Source of the DNA: Spinacia oleracea
Taxonomy: Eukaryota > Streptophyta > Magnoliopsida > Caryophyllales > Amaranthaceae
DNA: 64,000 bases
Assembly: GCF_020520425.1 (NCBI RefSeq)
Contig: NC_079487.1
Span: 81,101,141 to 81,165,140 of the forward strand
Direction: 5' to 3'
The position numbers and the translations under genes were made by a program. Positions 1-12,293 of the stretch are shown here, in pieces. The notes under the pieces were generated by a model that worked only from the letters and a program-made list of their open reading frames with translations, did no database searches and was not told the origin of the DNA. Numbering within the stretch: position 1 is the first letter of the stretch; every line of letters starts with the position of its first letter.

Positions 1-1
1 C

Positions 2-367
2 ATTGCGGATTCTACAACTGAAGCGGAGTACATTGCTGCACATGAAGCAGCAAAGGAAGCTATATGGCTAAGGAAGTTCATAGGTGAACTTGGTGTAGTC
101 CCCTCCATTAAAGGACCAATAGCCCTGTATTAGGACAATAACGGAGCTATTGCACAGGCAAAAGAGCCTAGACACCACCAGAGAGTCAAGCATGTACTTC
201 GTAGATTTCACCTTCTACGAGAGTTCGTTGAAAGAAAAGAAGTCGAGATAAGCAAAATTGGAACTGATGACAACATATCAGATCCATTAACTAAACCTCT
301 GCCGCAAGCGAAGCACAACTCGCACACTGCAGCTATGGGAATCAAGCATATTGGAGAATGGCTTTGA
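2..367 (+). pseudogene. Ty1/copia pol, C-terminal RNase H end (truncated by window edge)
   Basis: The frame opens with ADSTTEAEYIAAHEAAKEA, the usual RNase H signature near the end of plant Copia polyproteins, and continues through a DNNGAI..A stretch, the H-x-R-x-KH-type segment and the closing DPLTKPL motif before a TGA at 365-367. This is the RNase H domain that removes RNA from the RNA:DNA hybrid during reverse transcription. An in-frame TAG at 131-133, just before DNNGA, breaks the frame, so this copy is dead. The rest of gag-pol and the 5' LTR lie upstream of the window. The 3' UTR and 3' LTR follow directly in the right order. Confidence 0.9.
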
Positions 368-1231
368 TGTCTCTGTTTAATGTTTTAAAGTTTTAGAGTT
401 TAAATCTTTGTAAAACATTATTGGTTAATAATTCACAATAAATGAAAAGAATTCATTTTTCCATTTAATTTGTGGTTTATTAAATGATGAGTCCCTTCAA
501 TTTGACGATATATTCAAGATAGACTGTCAGGACCAGTCTTGTGACTAAGAAATGTCTATCAAGTGAACTTGAATGTCAAATGTTGAAAATGGTCCCTAGT
601 CGGAGTTTTCTATAAAAATGGACGCATAGAAAACGTTAGACGATTAGAATGCAAGATGACTAGTAGTTCTGTTTCTTGAACTATGTGGACATGGCAATGT
701 CATAATCATTTGCATAGATACTTACTTTGGGAAGACTAGTATCGGACAAGACCTATGAAACTTTACTGTAAGAGATGAAAATCTGTCATAAGTAAATTTC
801 ATTAAATTATTAGACACTAAATCCTCAATACCTGAGTGATTTGAGATTACTTGTTTGAGAACTGGTTGCTTTGACGTTGACCAACCGTCGCACCGTAAAA
901 GGAGGCTATAAAGGCAACGCTCAGGTAATCACCTATCAAACGAAGTCTAATCTCAAGATCGCAAGATTGGGATTGTCCTCCCATAAATCGGGATGAGATG
1001 CTTAAAAGTTGTACAAGGCCACTCGGAGAGCTAGAAACTGTGAAATGCATGGCCGTGCTCGGATGAATCATAGGCTATGATTATCTGTTTATTTGATCAG
1101 TTGAACTCTGAAACCGAGGAACACCTCTGGACATAATAAGGATGACAACTCTTACCTTATGTTCAAGAGCAAGCATCGAGCGACAAAGGAATTAGGAAAT
1201 GCACACTTGTCCCTAAGGACAAGTGGGAGAC
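368..1231 (+). other. Copia 3' untranslated region with polypurine tract
   Basis: These 864 bases lie between the pol stop and the 3' LTR and have no credible ORF. They end in a purine-rich run (AAGTGGGAGA, 1221-1230) directly before the LTR, the expected polypurine tract that primes plus-strand DNA synthesis. A long 3' UTR of this kind is common in some plant Copia lineages; the lineage cannot be fixed from this fragment. Confidence 0.75.
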
Positions 1232-1550
1232 TGAAGGAAATAATGCCCTTGGTCCAAGTATGCATTCTATGTTAAGTCTAATAAATGAGGTTCAGTATTA
1301 ATTAACAAGTTAATAATTCAGTGAGATCAAGTGAGCTGAATGCCTAGCTAGAGGCCGCTTCAGTTCAAGTGGAATTAATGATATTAATCCACAGCTTACT
1401 CTTGACTGAACCCGTAGGGTCACACAAATAGTACGTAAACGGATCAAGTATTTAATGGCATTAGATACTCCATCTATGGATATTCGGAATCGACGGATCT
1501 TGGTTTCAGTGGGAGCTGAGATCGTCACAGGCAAGAAATGAATACTCCGG

Positions 1551-1860
1551 AAACGATGATATTGCCGGAAACGGAAATATGGATCGTATCGGAAATATAA
1601 ATATTATCCAAGTCATAGATGTTGCCGGAAACGGAAACATGGTACGTATCGGAAAATATTATCGGAAATAGAAATATTGCCAGAATCGGAAATATTGCCG
1701 GAAACGGAAATATTGTCAGAATCGGAAATATTATCGGAATCGGAAAATAATTCCGGAAACGGAAATGTTAAATATTTGTTCGAAACGAAAATTAATTCCG
1801 GAATCGAAAATATTAAATATTGTTCGTATCGGAAATATATTCCGGAATCGGGAATTTAAT
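1551..1860 (+). repeat. 18-bp tandem repeats in the Copia LTR
   Basis: Variants of GGAAATATTGCCGGAAAC are repeated, cleanest between about 1664 and 1775 at an 18-bp spacing and decayed on both sides. They lie in the U3 part, upstream of the TATA box, where tandem motifs often act as enhancers. That role is inferred. Confidence 0.75.
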
Positions 1861-2272
1861 CGGAAGCGTATCGTACGAATAAGCATCGGACGAGGCCTGC
1901 CGGACGAGGGCCCAGCACGAAGCCAGGCCATCGCCCAGCAAGCCAAGCGCGCCACACGAACAGCCAAGGCCACGCCAGGCCCAGCGCAAGGCCAGGCCCA
2001 GCAGGCCGTGGCAGCGCGCAGCTGCTCGCGTGGGCTTGTAGCTCGCGTGGGCCGTGCGGCCGTGTGGGCTGTGCGCGGGCATGGCCTGCACGCTTGCGGG
2101 TCATGCTCGCGTAAGTGTTTGTGTTCGCATACGAAACCTAAAACGTGCAGAGTTCGGTTAATGATTAAATTCCTAATTCTATTTGATAAATTAATTAAAA
2201 TAAGAGTTTTAATATAATTCTAATTTAATTAATTCGTATCCTAATAGGATTCCAATTCTCTTTCCATACCCC

Positions 2273-2280
2273 TATAAATA
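2273..2280 (+). promoter_or_regulatory. TATA box of the Copia LTR
   Basis: TATAAATA in a CCCC-flanked context, about 360 bp before the LTR end, is followed by an adenine-rich transcript start region. It is the likely RNA polymerase II core promoter of the element. Confidence 0.6.
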
Positions 2281-2635
2281 TGTGGCCTGGGTTCACAATT
2301 TACAACGAGTTTTTTAGTATTCAAAGTGAGTTTTTGAGAGAAAAATTCAGCCACACATCTTGCTCAAAAGTGCCGAAAATTCTAGTACCTTAAGGGCGAT
2401 TCTAGTTGGTCAATCTTAAGGCGGATCCGGACGTACTGTGGACTATCTACGGAGGGATGACACTTGGAGTCCTAAAGACTTGTTCTTGTTCGGTTCGGGC
2501 GCAGCTAGGGAAGGCACGCAACAAAGAGTATGCATCTAAATTATGCTATATGATTATGTGTAAATAATATGTATTCCTGGGTTAATGGTTGTTTCCGCAT
2601 GATTTATGTAATATCATATGTATCATAACCTAACA

Positions 2636-3702
2636 GTGCGTGCTTCAAAGCAAAGATTGCTACATCTGGTTGCAGATTTGGGATGTTGGTTGATTCCTTC
2701 ATGAACCTGGCCATGAAGTCTCGTACACTCTCGTCTCTTTCTTGCTGGATGGAAGTCAACTCTGCGATAATTCGTTCGGGGCGATTATTGCTCAAGAACT
2801 GTACGCAGAATCACTTCTTCAATTTATTTCAACTTTTGATCGATCCCTTCGGTTAGCGTGGTTGGGAAGTACTTGCACCAACAAGCTTCGGAGTAGGGAC
2901 TTAGGAACATTTGCTGCTCGTAGGAGATGACATGATCCCTCGGATCCGTGGTTCCGTTGTATGTTAGGTGCGCTGGCAGCCTAACTTTTGGGAACTCCTC
3001 CATGATCAACTCTTCTGTAAATGGGGAGGACGTAGGGGTCATGATTCTTCTCCCTAGCCTCGCTCTGATACCTCCACTTGTTGAGGTTCTGTTGTTGGAA
3101 TGCTCGGGTGTGCGTCGGGGGCTAGGGGTTCGATCACTCCTCTTGTCTCTCCTCCTCGCCGATCGGCTACTGACCTCGGGTCGTTCGCTGGACCTGCTTA
3201 ACTCACCTAGCATGTCGTGAACCGATGGCCTAAACCTGCAGAGCACCGAGCTTCGGATCCGAGTGTTTGGGCCGGTCGTTTTGCTTTGGAGAGCTGATGG
3301 AGTAGGCGCTGGCCTTGAAAACCAATCTGGCTGCTGTTGAGCCCTTTTTTGAGTATCCCACATGCTTTCCATCCACCTCGATGTTAGGTGAGTTCCTGTC
3401 GTGGAAGGAAGCTCTCGTTCGGGTCTGGAAACCTCTTCGTTGGGCGGCATGTTCAGCCGTCGCCTAGTTCTCCTTTCCTCTCGGCGGTCATTTGCCAATC
3501 CTTGCTCCTTCTCATTGAAGAGGAAGTTTTGCATGATGGTCATGGCTGCGTTGAGCTCTTCCCTGGATGGAATTGGGGGTCTTGCGATCGTGGCGGTCGT
3601 AGCCCTCCTTGGTTGTGACCTTGCCACCGACCGCGGTCGCACTTCCGCTTTAGATTCTGAATCTGTGCGGACTATCATGTCATTATCAGCGTTGTTATCC
3701 AT
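2636..3702 (-). pseudogene. Ty3/gypsy gag (capsid precursor), frameshifted and truncated
   Basis: The protein starts at the ATG ending at 3702 with a charged, disordered N-terminal half. It then enters a Retrotrans_gag (PF03732-type) capsid region: FPKVRLPAHLTYNGTTDPRDH and ...CKYFPTTL near residues 235-285. The frame stops at 2824. The capsid resumes in another frame below about 2795 with RPERIIAELTSIQQ...ESVRDFMARFMKE and IFALKHAL, so at least one frameshift lies between 2795 and 2825. The C-terminal end is lost at the Copia junction. Gag forms the virus-like particle in which reverse transcription occurs. This region type is what the Tat element at 24-33 kb has lost. Confidence 0.8.
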
Positions 3703-3769
3703 TTTCAGAGCGAAGATGGTTGATTTTTTTAAGGCTTTGAAGTGTTATTCCCCAAAGACGACGCCAAAT

Positions 3770-4192
3770 TGTTCCGGTGTTGAAACAATGGGCTTCATAT
3801 GAAGGCCCTTTTTGTTGTGTTGTAGATCTTGCTTGCTTGAATGAGTTGTGTCCGGAATTACCTGCACAATGACAAAGTTACTAGCCTCGGAGGTGTTTCC
3901 GAAGAAATCCCCTCCGATGCCTAAGTAAGAATGATGCTCGGATTCTAGAGAGAAGTTCTCTAGAGAGTAGTCTTAAGGCGATAAATTGGACGTACCTTGA
4001 GGTGTGAGCCTTGGCGGCCTATTTATAGTGTTTGTGTAATAAATGCCCATAGGTCATTTATTACTATTGGGTCTTGGGCCTTGGTTGGTGGCTGACCAGC
4101 CATGTTGAGTAAAAGGGGGTTTGATGCTGTTGTGTTGAGCCATTGGGCTTTGGACTTAGGGGCCCAATTGGTATCCAATTGGGAGCCCAAAC
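3770..4192 (-). repeat. 5' LTR of the truncated gypsy element
   Basis: In plus orientation it runs from TGTTCCGGTG to CCCAAACA, with TGTT/AACA inverted ends. On the minus strand a TATA-type sequence (complement of CTATTTATAG, about 4018-4028) would drive transcription into gag. A primer-binding-type sequence lies immediately at its downstream border. Confidence 0.7.
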
Positions 4193-5298
4193 AATAGTCT
4201 ATAGGTTTTCAATTTCCTTCTCATCCTCAAACCAAAGAGAACGAATGGAAGTAGAAAAGTGTGAAATGAATTAGGAAAGACAATGAGTGGAAAATGAAGA
4301 GAGGGAGAGATAACATGGAAGCCAACGTTTTATTTAAATGAAAGCGTGCTACTTTTTTCCCAGATAAATCGAAAACAGTGTAATTAATTGCAGTCTAAGA
4401 AGAAAAAATATGAAAAGATATAAGTTGATGACATCATTTTTACTTTAGGCAGGAAAATTTTCCTTGTAAAGCCGCCACATGGACAATAATGACATCAATG
4501 GTATTTCTTTTAGTAACAGTTATAGATTATTATGCGCTCGGAAACGTTAAAGAAGCTCGTCGACAACCATTGTCATTGAATTTTTTGTTTTTTGTTTTCA
4601 AGAGTTTGAGTAGAGGTTAAGATGATGGAATGGAGGACTAAGAGAGCTGAAAAGGGGAGTGGATGTCAGGGGTAGAAGGTGGGGAGAGAGCGCTTCGATT
4701 TGGTTCTCGCCGGTGAGTTTTTCAGCGCCGACAGAGGAGAGGGAGACGAAAGAGAATTGAACTAAACCCCTAAATTTACAAAACCCAAAAGTTAATTATT
4801 TTCCTAACCTTATTTTTTTATTTTCACAAAAAATAAATTGATTTTTCATACCTAACCTTATTTTTTGATTTTCACAAAAAAATAAATTGATTTTTCATAC
4901 TTCTTTAAATCTTTTCATTAATTTTTGGATAAAAAAGGTAAAAAAAAAAGGTTAAATAAATCAATTTATGTGACCCAAATTAATTGCACTACGGTAGTCA
5001 TATTTACTATGACTATCTTAGAATTTTCAGATAGAGATGATGAAAATATGTAATTATTATGGGAAAAGGGGCAAGATGGTAAAAAATGATAGCACAAAAT
5101 AGAATAAAGTAGAAGTAGATACATAAAAAACATGTTTTTGGAAAGTGCACACATGAAAAAAAGAAAGAAAAGAGAAATACACAGTTAAATTATTCCTTAA
5201 GTTTTGTCCTTGAGCTACACTTTTCGTTCCTCCCTATGTTTACTACACTCCTCCGCATGGAATTAATTGGTGGAATTTCATAATCTGCCATATTTTTT
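4193..5298. other. Non-genic AT-rich stretch
   Basis: I see no gene here. It holds purine-rich segments around 4230-4330 and 4610-4760 and a twofold tandem repeat at about 4804-4900 (CCTAACCTTATTTTTT followed by TTTTCACAAAAAA and AATTGATTTTTCATA). Confidence 0.6.
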
Positions 5299-6596
5299 AC
5301 GGATTTTTCATGAAATACCCCCGAATTTTGGCGAAATTCACCAAATGCCCCTCGACTTTCAGAAATACACCAAATGCCCCTCACAAATGACTTAATTCAC
5401 CAAATACCCATAATGACGTCATCATCACCATAATTAACCAATTATGATCTAATTAACACATTAATCCCCTAATTAACGCACTAATCTATTATTTAACCCA
5501 CCCATTACCCATACCCTCTAATTGACCCATATTTTTTTTTCTTTTCTCACTCCCTGTTCCTCAATCTTGTTCCTCCATAAAAGGCACCCTGTTGTTGCCT
5601 TCGGCACCCCGCCACCACCACCACCTTCTCATTCCTCCATTTTTTACCCCCAAAAAAATCCGACCACAAATAAAACATCTGACCACCATTACACACCCCA
5701 ATTGCATCCCCTATTTCGGTGATTTCAAGATCGCACCTCAAACCAATGGCGTCACTTCCACCTCCACAATCGACGACGTATGGCCGATTTCTTCTTCAAT
5801 CCGTTACCCCCTCAATCCCAACTCACCAATAATGAATTCTCCAGTTAGGCCTAACCCACTTCAGACCTATCTTCTATTCGGGTTGATCTGTTCCTGGACA
5901 AATCTCCGAAGCCAACGATTGGAGCTTTGTTGCTGTCCTTGTTCGGCGAAGTCGAAGAAGATGGAAGTAGTAATATTATTGATAACCCTCAATATCACCA
6001 AAATAGACTTCTGAATTTAATGTTTTTAGCTTGAATTTTAATGGGGTTGCTTCAGATTTGATTGTTGCTAGTAATAATAACGGACCCAACTACCGCTAAA
6101 CTGAAGGTGCTGTAAAAAAATAGGAGAGAGAATTAGCTAGGGGGCTGGGTTTTTCCCCGTGATTCTTGATTGTTATGGGTGAGGAGGGAGGAGGTAGAAG
6201 GGGGGAAGTGTGTTGTGAGGTAGGCGACGGTGCAGTGGTTGGTCGATCGAGGTTTGGTGTGAGAAATTGGAGCGTAAGATGAGATAGATTAGTGGTACGG
6301 GGCTGGTGTGTTGATGGTGGCCGGTGGCCGGATTGTGGTTGGAAGAAGTTGGAGGTGGCTTCCATGGAAGACATGGAGAAATAAAGAAAAGAGAAAAGTA
6401 AATGGGTAAATGGGTGGGTTAATTAGGGTACTAATGGGTTAATTAGATCATAATTGGTTGATTATGGTGATGATGACGTCACTATGGATATTTGGTGTAT
6501 TAAGTCATTTGTGAGGGGTATTTGGTGTATTTCTGAAAGTCGATGGGCATTTGGTGAATTTCGCCAAAATTCGGGGGTATTTCATGAAAAATCCGT
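5299..6596. mobile_element. Foldback / MITE-like DNA transposon with ~200-bp inverted termini
   Basis: The left end (ACGGATTTTTCATGAAATAC...) reappears as its reverse complement at the right end with only scattered mismatches over roughly 190-220 bp (about 5299-5516 and 6386-6596). Both ends are flanked by ATTTTTT (5292-5298 and 6597-6603), a 7-bp target duplication. The 850-bp centre shows no transposase; it is C-rich on the left and G-rich on the right and could include captured host sequence. The long termini resemble non-autonomous MULE/foldback elements, but a 7-bp duplication is atypical, so the superfamily stays open. Confidence 0.75.
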
Positions 6597-9500
6597 ATTT
6601 TTTAATAATTGGTACACTTTCTATTATGGATACTCCCCCCTTATTTTATAATTTCCTTCTTACGCCAATGACCCTACTAGTATTATATTATTTATTCCTT
6701 GTCTTTTATTTTCTTTAAATAACTTAATAACTCAACTATATTTTATTACAATCGTTTTATTCTTCATTTACCCCACTTACCTCTTATTTTAATCAAATTC
6801 AACTAACATTCATTTAATTTTATGCCTGTCAAATTGCGCCAATAAATTCTATATGGAGAGAGAATGTACTATGATACATGTTCTTTTAAATTTGACTGCT
6901 CTGATTTAATATGATCTAATTTGAATTTGAATTGACTAGTTAAACCGTCGCGTGCTACGCACGCGTCATTCAACTTGGTATTTGAATTAATACAAAGTGA
7001 AATTTTAATAAAATATTTTTATAACCTATATTAATACTCCTATGACTATTGTCCTTCCAATTCAAAGTTAGTTCCATTGTTCTTAATTTATTGCACGAAT
7101 TTGGGTTTTACACATTTGCACATTATCCTTTGATCATTTATTATTATTTTTACACCCGAAAATTATAGAATTGCATGATTTTTTTTAGATTCGTTTCAAT
7201 ATATACTTTTAAAATGTCGATTATTTTATGATTTAGTTTTTTTAAAAATATATTTAAATATATCAATGATCAATTTTGTGCATTGACAAACGTGAAAATA
7301 CAATTGTGTGATAAATCAAAGAACAATGTAAATATTTTTGAGGTGGATTTTTTATCAATTTTTTTTATCACAATTCAAAATAGAGAACCATAATATATTA
7401 TTCATAATTTCTAGTTAGACAAAGTTTATAGTTTGATTTCATTATGTTCGCTAATAGGTAGGATATTTATATTTACACTCTTGTGATTTAAGAAGTACAT
7501 AATTCATAACAGGTTGTTAACTTTTGAGATATTTTTCCCTAAAAGTGTGAAGTTTTATTTTATATATATGAGGTCTCTATTAAGAGATTAATAATTTATT
7601 TTTTCCTAAAAAAAAATTTATTTTATTTGATTACAAGTAAAAATTAATTTTGGCAACATTATTAACTACTTCCTCTGTTCACTTTTATTCGCAACGTTAA
7701 TCACTTTCGCGCATCTCAATATACAATTTTGATCATTAATATCTTTAAGTAAAAATTTGATATTTTGATAAAACGCATTAAGACGAATCTAACAAAATCC
7801 TTCATGACTATATCTTTCTTTAAATCACCAACAATAGTCAAAGTACAATGTGTGAATAATGTAAAAAGTTCAATCGTTGAGAGCATTAAAAAAAATGCAT
7901 GGATGAAGTTGTAACATGGTATTGACAACTGACACTGAAATCAAGGGAACAAACTCCATCCCAAGCCTACATGCAGTGGATGGTAGCTTGAATAAATAAG
8001 TTTATAAATAACTACACTTCCTTCAATCATTCACTTCAAGAATTGGTTGACAAGAATGACAATATAATATATTTTTTTCAATATTTATTTGAATGTTTTG
8101 TCCTTTGCATTTTCGTTACGAGCTTGATCGATATTGGATTGTGCCTAAATTTGCAGTATAAAAATACCCACATAAAGAAGTTGTGCCTTTTGTAATTGGT
8201 GCCTTTTTCTTTGACATATAAAGTATATTGGGAATCTTACTTCAAGTGTCACACGCGACGAGAAGTTCTAATAAAATTGATGGTATATTAAAATAAGAAG
8301 TTAGTTTTATAAATCATGGTAATTATAACTTGAGATATTAATAGCTAAAGATATGCATTAATAAACGTAATTAAAGAAACATGTCAATTAAAAATATCCG
8401 GAAAGTGTCCTAATGAAAAGTTAGCTATATTAATATTAAGGGGTTACCGATTTTCATAATGTTGATTAAACAAAACATATGTTTTTTGTTGAAAAAAGAG
8501 AGTAGGTTAATATATTGTAATGATCTTGTTAGATACGAAGTATATACTAACTCACCTTATGTAGTCATAACTAAGCTTCAGATATATGAGTTCCCCTTGT
8601 TTTAATTTGTTTGTAGAAAAACCTTATCTTTGTTTTCAATTGAACTTGAAGCTAACTTATTTGAGGAGTCATTTTTTCGGAAATAATTTATTTTAAGTCA
8701 AACTTAAATTATTCTAACTTATTGTAATTAATTTATTTTTCATTAACATTTCATTATTCCTTCGACTTTATCTTTGTTAGTATACAAACCATAAACAAGG
8801 AAATTAGGCAACTATGACTCTGGTGCAACATGAGTTTTCATTAGAGATCACATAAGATATAATGTTTTTAGTCTCTCATACAATTTGAAAGTCATACACT
8901 CATACCTCATTTGTTGTCGAAGTTATTGCTCCGGATGCACAACGAATTTCTGTTAGCAATCGAAAAATAACATGCATTAGACATTTTTATATGTAGTGAG
9001 ATAATATAATTAGTATTCATGTTCTGCAACAACGTGTTCAATGATCGTAGAAAATTCAGCCACTTATGGATGATGTCAAACAATTGGTTACACATTTTGA
9101 CAGTTATAATTTGTGACATGCCTAATGTCAAGCTAACCCTACAACAGACTATGTTGCTTCTATTGGTCACCACTTTCTGACCCACCAAAATATAGATCCT
9201 TTAATTGATACCAAATTTTCTTATATTATTTTCTTAGATAAATTAGGATACAATTTTGAGAGAAGATTATCTTAATTAATTTCTATTTAATTTTTTCCGA
9301 AAGAAAATTAATAAGGTAGTTAGTGAAAAATAAGTCAATTTTAGAACTTTTGAGTAGCAAAGCTAAGTTGTATACTCGTACTTAAGATTTTCATGATGCA
9401 AAGTGTGAAGTCCAAATCATAACAAAATAGATACTTATTAAAAAAAATATTTTTATTTAATGTACAAAGTTTTATTTTCATGCTCCTCAACGCGAAAGTT

Positions 9501-10807
9501 TGACCATAAAATCTCTTGTCGATATTTACAAATTTAAAAAATAACCCGGTCCTAGCAAGATCTCACATTATGTTTTCCTTAATTACCAACAATATTGTTA
9601 AAGTTGGAGCATGTGAAAAGTTGTAAAAATAAAATTGTGTAGATAAAAAGAAAACCGACGAAGTATGAAATAACCCTTTTACTTCACTCTAATCTTTTAC
9701 TATTTATGTGGTCAAAGTTAAAAAAAAATGGCTATATGTTTGTATGCATGAGGAAAAATATTTACATGTGATCGATAACTTGTTGGTTTCCTATAGCAAT
9801 TTATTTTTTTGAATACCACTTTTATTGATTGTACTAACAAATAGTTCAAGATATTAATAATCAATACAAAAAGTTATATATGATAGTCACGTGCAAATCA
9901 CCAACTTTTTACCAAATAGTTATACTTACTCAACGTGAACAAATTAGTAATATTCAATTGTTCTTAATTATATTCTTCAATCAAATAATTATATTTTCTA
10001 ATCAAATATATAGTAGTTATAGTTTAAAATCAAATAGTTATTTTTAAAAAAAAATGGTCACGTTGGCGGTCTTATAGAAGACCCTACTCAATGGTCAAGA
10101 CAATACACCAAAAATTGTGTTGAATGTATGAGTATAGCAACCAAGAAAGAAAAGGGATTAGGTTTTTAAAACAGTAAGCCTAGTGTAAGGCTGACTTATA
10201 CTCATAAGACTATAACAATTAGCAATAAGAATGTAACTTTCTTATTATATAATATAACTATTTGATCATAAAGTATAGTTGTAGTCTTATAATTTAACTA
10301 TCTAATTATAAAATGTAATTGTAGTCTTATATTCATAAGATGGTCTTAACTAAAAGTTTACATTTTAAAAATATGACGATTTATTTCTCGACTTCTTATA
10401 TTTTATTTTTTGTGAAATATTTTAAGGGAAAAAAATAATCACAAGACTATACTTAAATATTCTCTTAATCCCTTTTTGTTTGTCATCTATTTTTCTTTTT
10501 GTTCCGTCATTAAAAGATTATCCTAAGACTAAAAAGAACACGAAAACCACAATATTACTTCAACATAACAAAATTCTTATTTAAAGGTAGTGTACAATAA
10601 ATATAATATTATACATCAAACTAAAAGTTAGCTTAAAATACTTAAAAGTTACGGAATATCTATTTTCTATTGATAAAATTATATTACCGAACATAAATTT
10701 AACTGATTTGACTTTTTTTTTTTTTACTAATTTCTCTTAACAAAAGAGGTGGGAACTTCAATTTGGCTGGAAAGTTGGCATGAAAGTCACTTAAATAAGA
10801 AATAAAG
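6597..10807. other. Long AT-rich non-genic stretch
   Basis: No gene, long domain or RNA is recognisable in these 4.2 kb. It contains a Helitron-type terminus (6936-6975) and, at about 7668-7930, the start of a Stowaway-like MITE relic (ACTTCCTCTGTTCACTTTTA...) whose right end I cannot find. The rest is low-complexity A/T DNA. Confidence 0.6.
6936..6975 (-). mobile_element. Helitron-type 3' terminus
   Basis: Read on the minus strand, a GC-rich hairpin (GCGTGCGTAGCACGC) is followed about 8 nt later by CTAG and then T. That is the layout of Helitron 3' ends (hairpin, CTRR, insertion before T). The 5' TC end was not found, so the size of the element is unknown. Confidence 0.5.
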
Positions 10808-10915
10808 TTAAGGTGTTACAGAAACAATAACAATAACAATAACGTAACTTCTCTCTCTCTCTTTCATGGTGTGGTGCACGTTAAGGTTCTTTGCTAACGT
10901 ACGCCCCCCTTGTTA

Positions 10916-12293
10916 ATGGTGAGGAAGAAGAAAACGCAGAAGCTTGAGATTGCTCAGGTTAATGAGGAAGCTTCCTCTCTTCTTCATCAAGAAGTTTTGA
11001 GGCCTAAGAACCAGAACCAACTCAGAAAACAAATACCCATTACTGATGAACCTCGGGGTAGTGATGGTCTGGTGACACCAACACCACCTCCTCATCCTTG
11101 CTATAGTCCACCGTCGTCGGAACTTATGGACACCATTCAAGCATATAAGGATTCGATTAGTGAGTCGCAGTCAGTTCGCACTGATGTAAATCGACCGCCA
11201 TTGTTGGTTGAAGCTTTGGAGGATTTCTATGAGGATAGCCATCGAATGGTGGTGGGAAAGGATAGGGTGGACTTGCTGGTGAGAAGTGTCAATGCTGCTC
11301 TCAAGGAGATGCAACATATGGGTGCCTTGAAGGAAAACCCAGGTGTAGATCCAGCCCAGAAAACAGGGGATGTCCGTACACAAACAGAGCATGGAGTGAG
11401 TGGTGTGCAGCCAGCTCAAAGGCTACTCAATATGGATCCAAAACCATTGGTGAATCTGTTTAAAGGTAGTACTCTTCCTTCTAAAGGTATTGCGCTGAAT
11501 TTTATTGCTCCCACAGTTTGTGATGGCACACCCATAGTTGTACTTGATAAGAATGAACTTCAGAAAATGAATGATCTGTGGGGGAATGCAATAGTCATGT
11601 ATGTGGTCGGGGAGAAACCTTCTATTGGTGTTGTATTGAGATTCATTGAAAAAGAATGGCATCAAGTTAGTAAACCTCAGATTTTCCTCCATGATGAGGG
11701 TTATTTTGTGATTAGATTTCAGTCAAAGAAGGACAAGGAATCAGTACTAGTGGCTGGTCCACATATGTTCTTTGGCAAACCTATGATTGTGAAACCTTGG
11801 ACAGCAAGTTTAAATTTCCAGGAGGAAATATTGAGGGTAGTGCCAGTGTGGGTTAGATTGCCTAATTTGCCATTAGGTTGTTGGGGGGCTGATTCATTGA
11901 GCAGAATAGGGAGCTTGCTTGGAGATCCACTATTTGCTGATGATTGGACTTCTAAGCAGCAAAGAATATCCTTTGCTCGAATACTCATTGAGGTGGATGT
12001 TACTGGTGACTTGCCTAAATCTGTGCAGATTCAGGATCCTTTGGGTAACATTGTTAAACAGGTGGTTGAGTATTTGTGGCTACCACCATACTACCAGGAC
12101 TGTAAGATTGTGGGACATGATTGTGCTCATACAAAAGTGAATACTACAAGGTTTAGACCAGCTGCTGTTCAGAAAAAAAAATAAAAAAAAAAGGTTGTGA
12201 GGGTGTGGAAACCTAAAGTTGTGCAACCAGCTTCTAAAGCAAAAGAAACTGCTGATTTGACTAGTAAAACTAATGCACAAGAGAATGATGGAG
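10916..12293 (+). pseudogene. LINE ORF1, DUF4283 RNA-binding protein, part 1
   Basis: Starts at ATG 10916 (MVRKKKTQKLEI). The N-terminal ~180 residues are low-complexity and charged. A DUF4283 domain (RRM-like, seen in plant LINE ORF1 proteins) covers roughly residues 190-345, with PVWVRLPNLPLGCWG. A zinc-knuckle remnant follows: the usual first cysteine is replaced (PPYYQDCKIVGHDC), which should weaken zinc binding. The frame stops at 12182-12184 inside an A-run; one base slip restores a reading that continues to 12293 and resumes across the Tekay insertion at 34412, ending at TGA 34510-34512. ORF1 proteins coat the LINE RNA. Confidence 0.82.

Larger units (their letters stand above)
1232..2635 (+). 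repeat. Copia 3' LTR (about 1.4 kb)
   Basis: The LTR starts TGAAGGAAATAATGCC right after the polypurine tract and ends CCTAACA, giving the TG...CA ends of an LTR. Inside, in order, are an 18-bp tandem repeat zone (about 1550-1860), a very GC-rich block (about 1885-2110) and a TATA box at 2273-2280. The sequence after 2635 is an unrelated gypsy gag on the minus strand, so this is the insertion boundary. The 5-bp duplication next to it would be GTGCG, but its partner lies outside the window. Confidence 0.85.
2636..4192 (-). mobile_element. Truncated Tat-like Ty3/gypsy retrotransposon, 5' LTR plus partial gag
   Basis: Read on the minus strand there is a 423-bp LTR (3770-4192), a primer-binding-type sequence beginning TTTGGCG next to it (3752-3769), a short leader, and a gag gene. 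The gag is cut off at 2636 by the Copia insertion; the remainder should lie left of the window. The LTR layout (CCTCCGATGC then TAAGTAAG, TATTTATAG promoter on the minus strand) resembles the LTR of the complete Tat element at 24007-32950, so the two are related families. The 5-bp duplication would be ATAGT (4193-4197). Confidence 0.75.

Noticed and set aside
847-1071. Minus-strand ORF in the Copia 3' UTR
   Set aside because: Short, no domain, antisense to a retrotransposon UTR; expected by chance.
1664-1775. CRISPR-like look of the regularly spaced 18-bp repeats
   Set aside because: No unique spacers lie between units; it is a direct tandem repeat inside a plant LTR.
5522-6014. Overlapping ORFs in the centre of the foldback element
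   Set aside because: Low-complexity Pro/His-rich translations from C-rich DNA in more than one frame and no domain. They are kept only as possible captured sequence.
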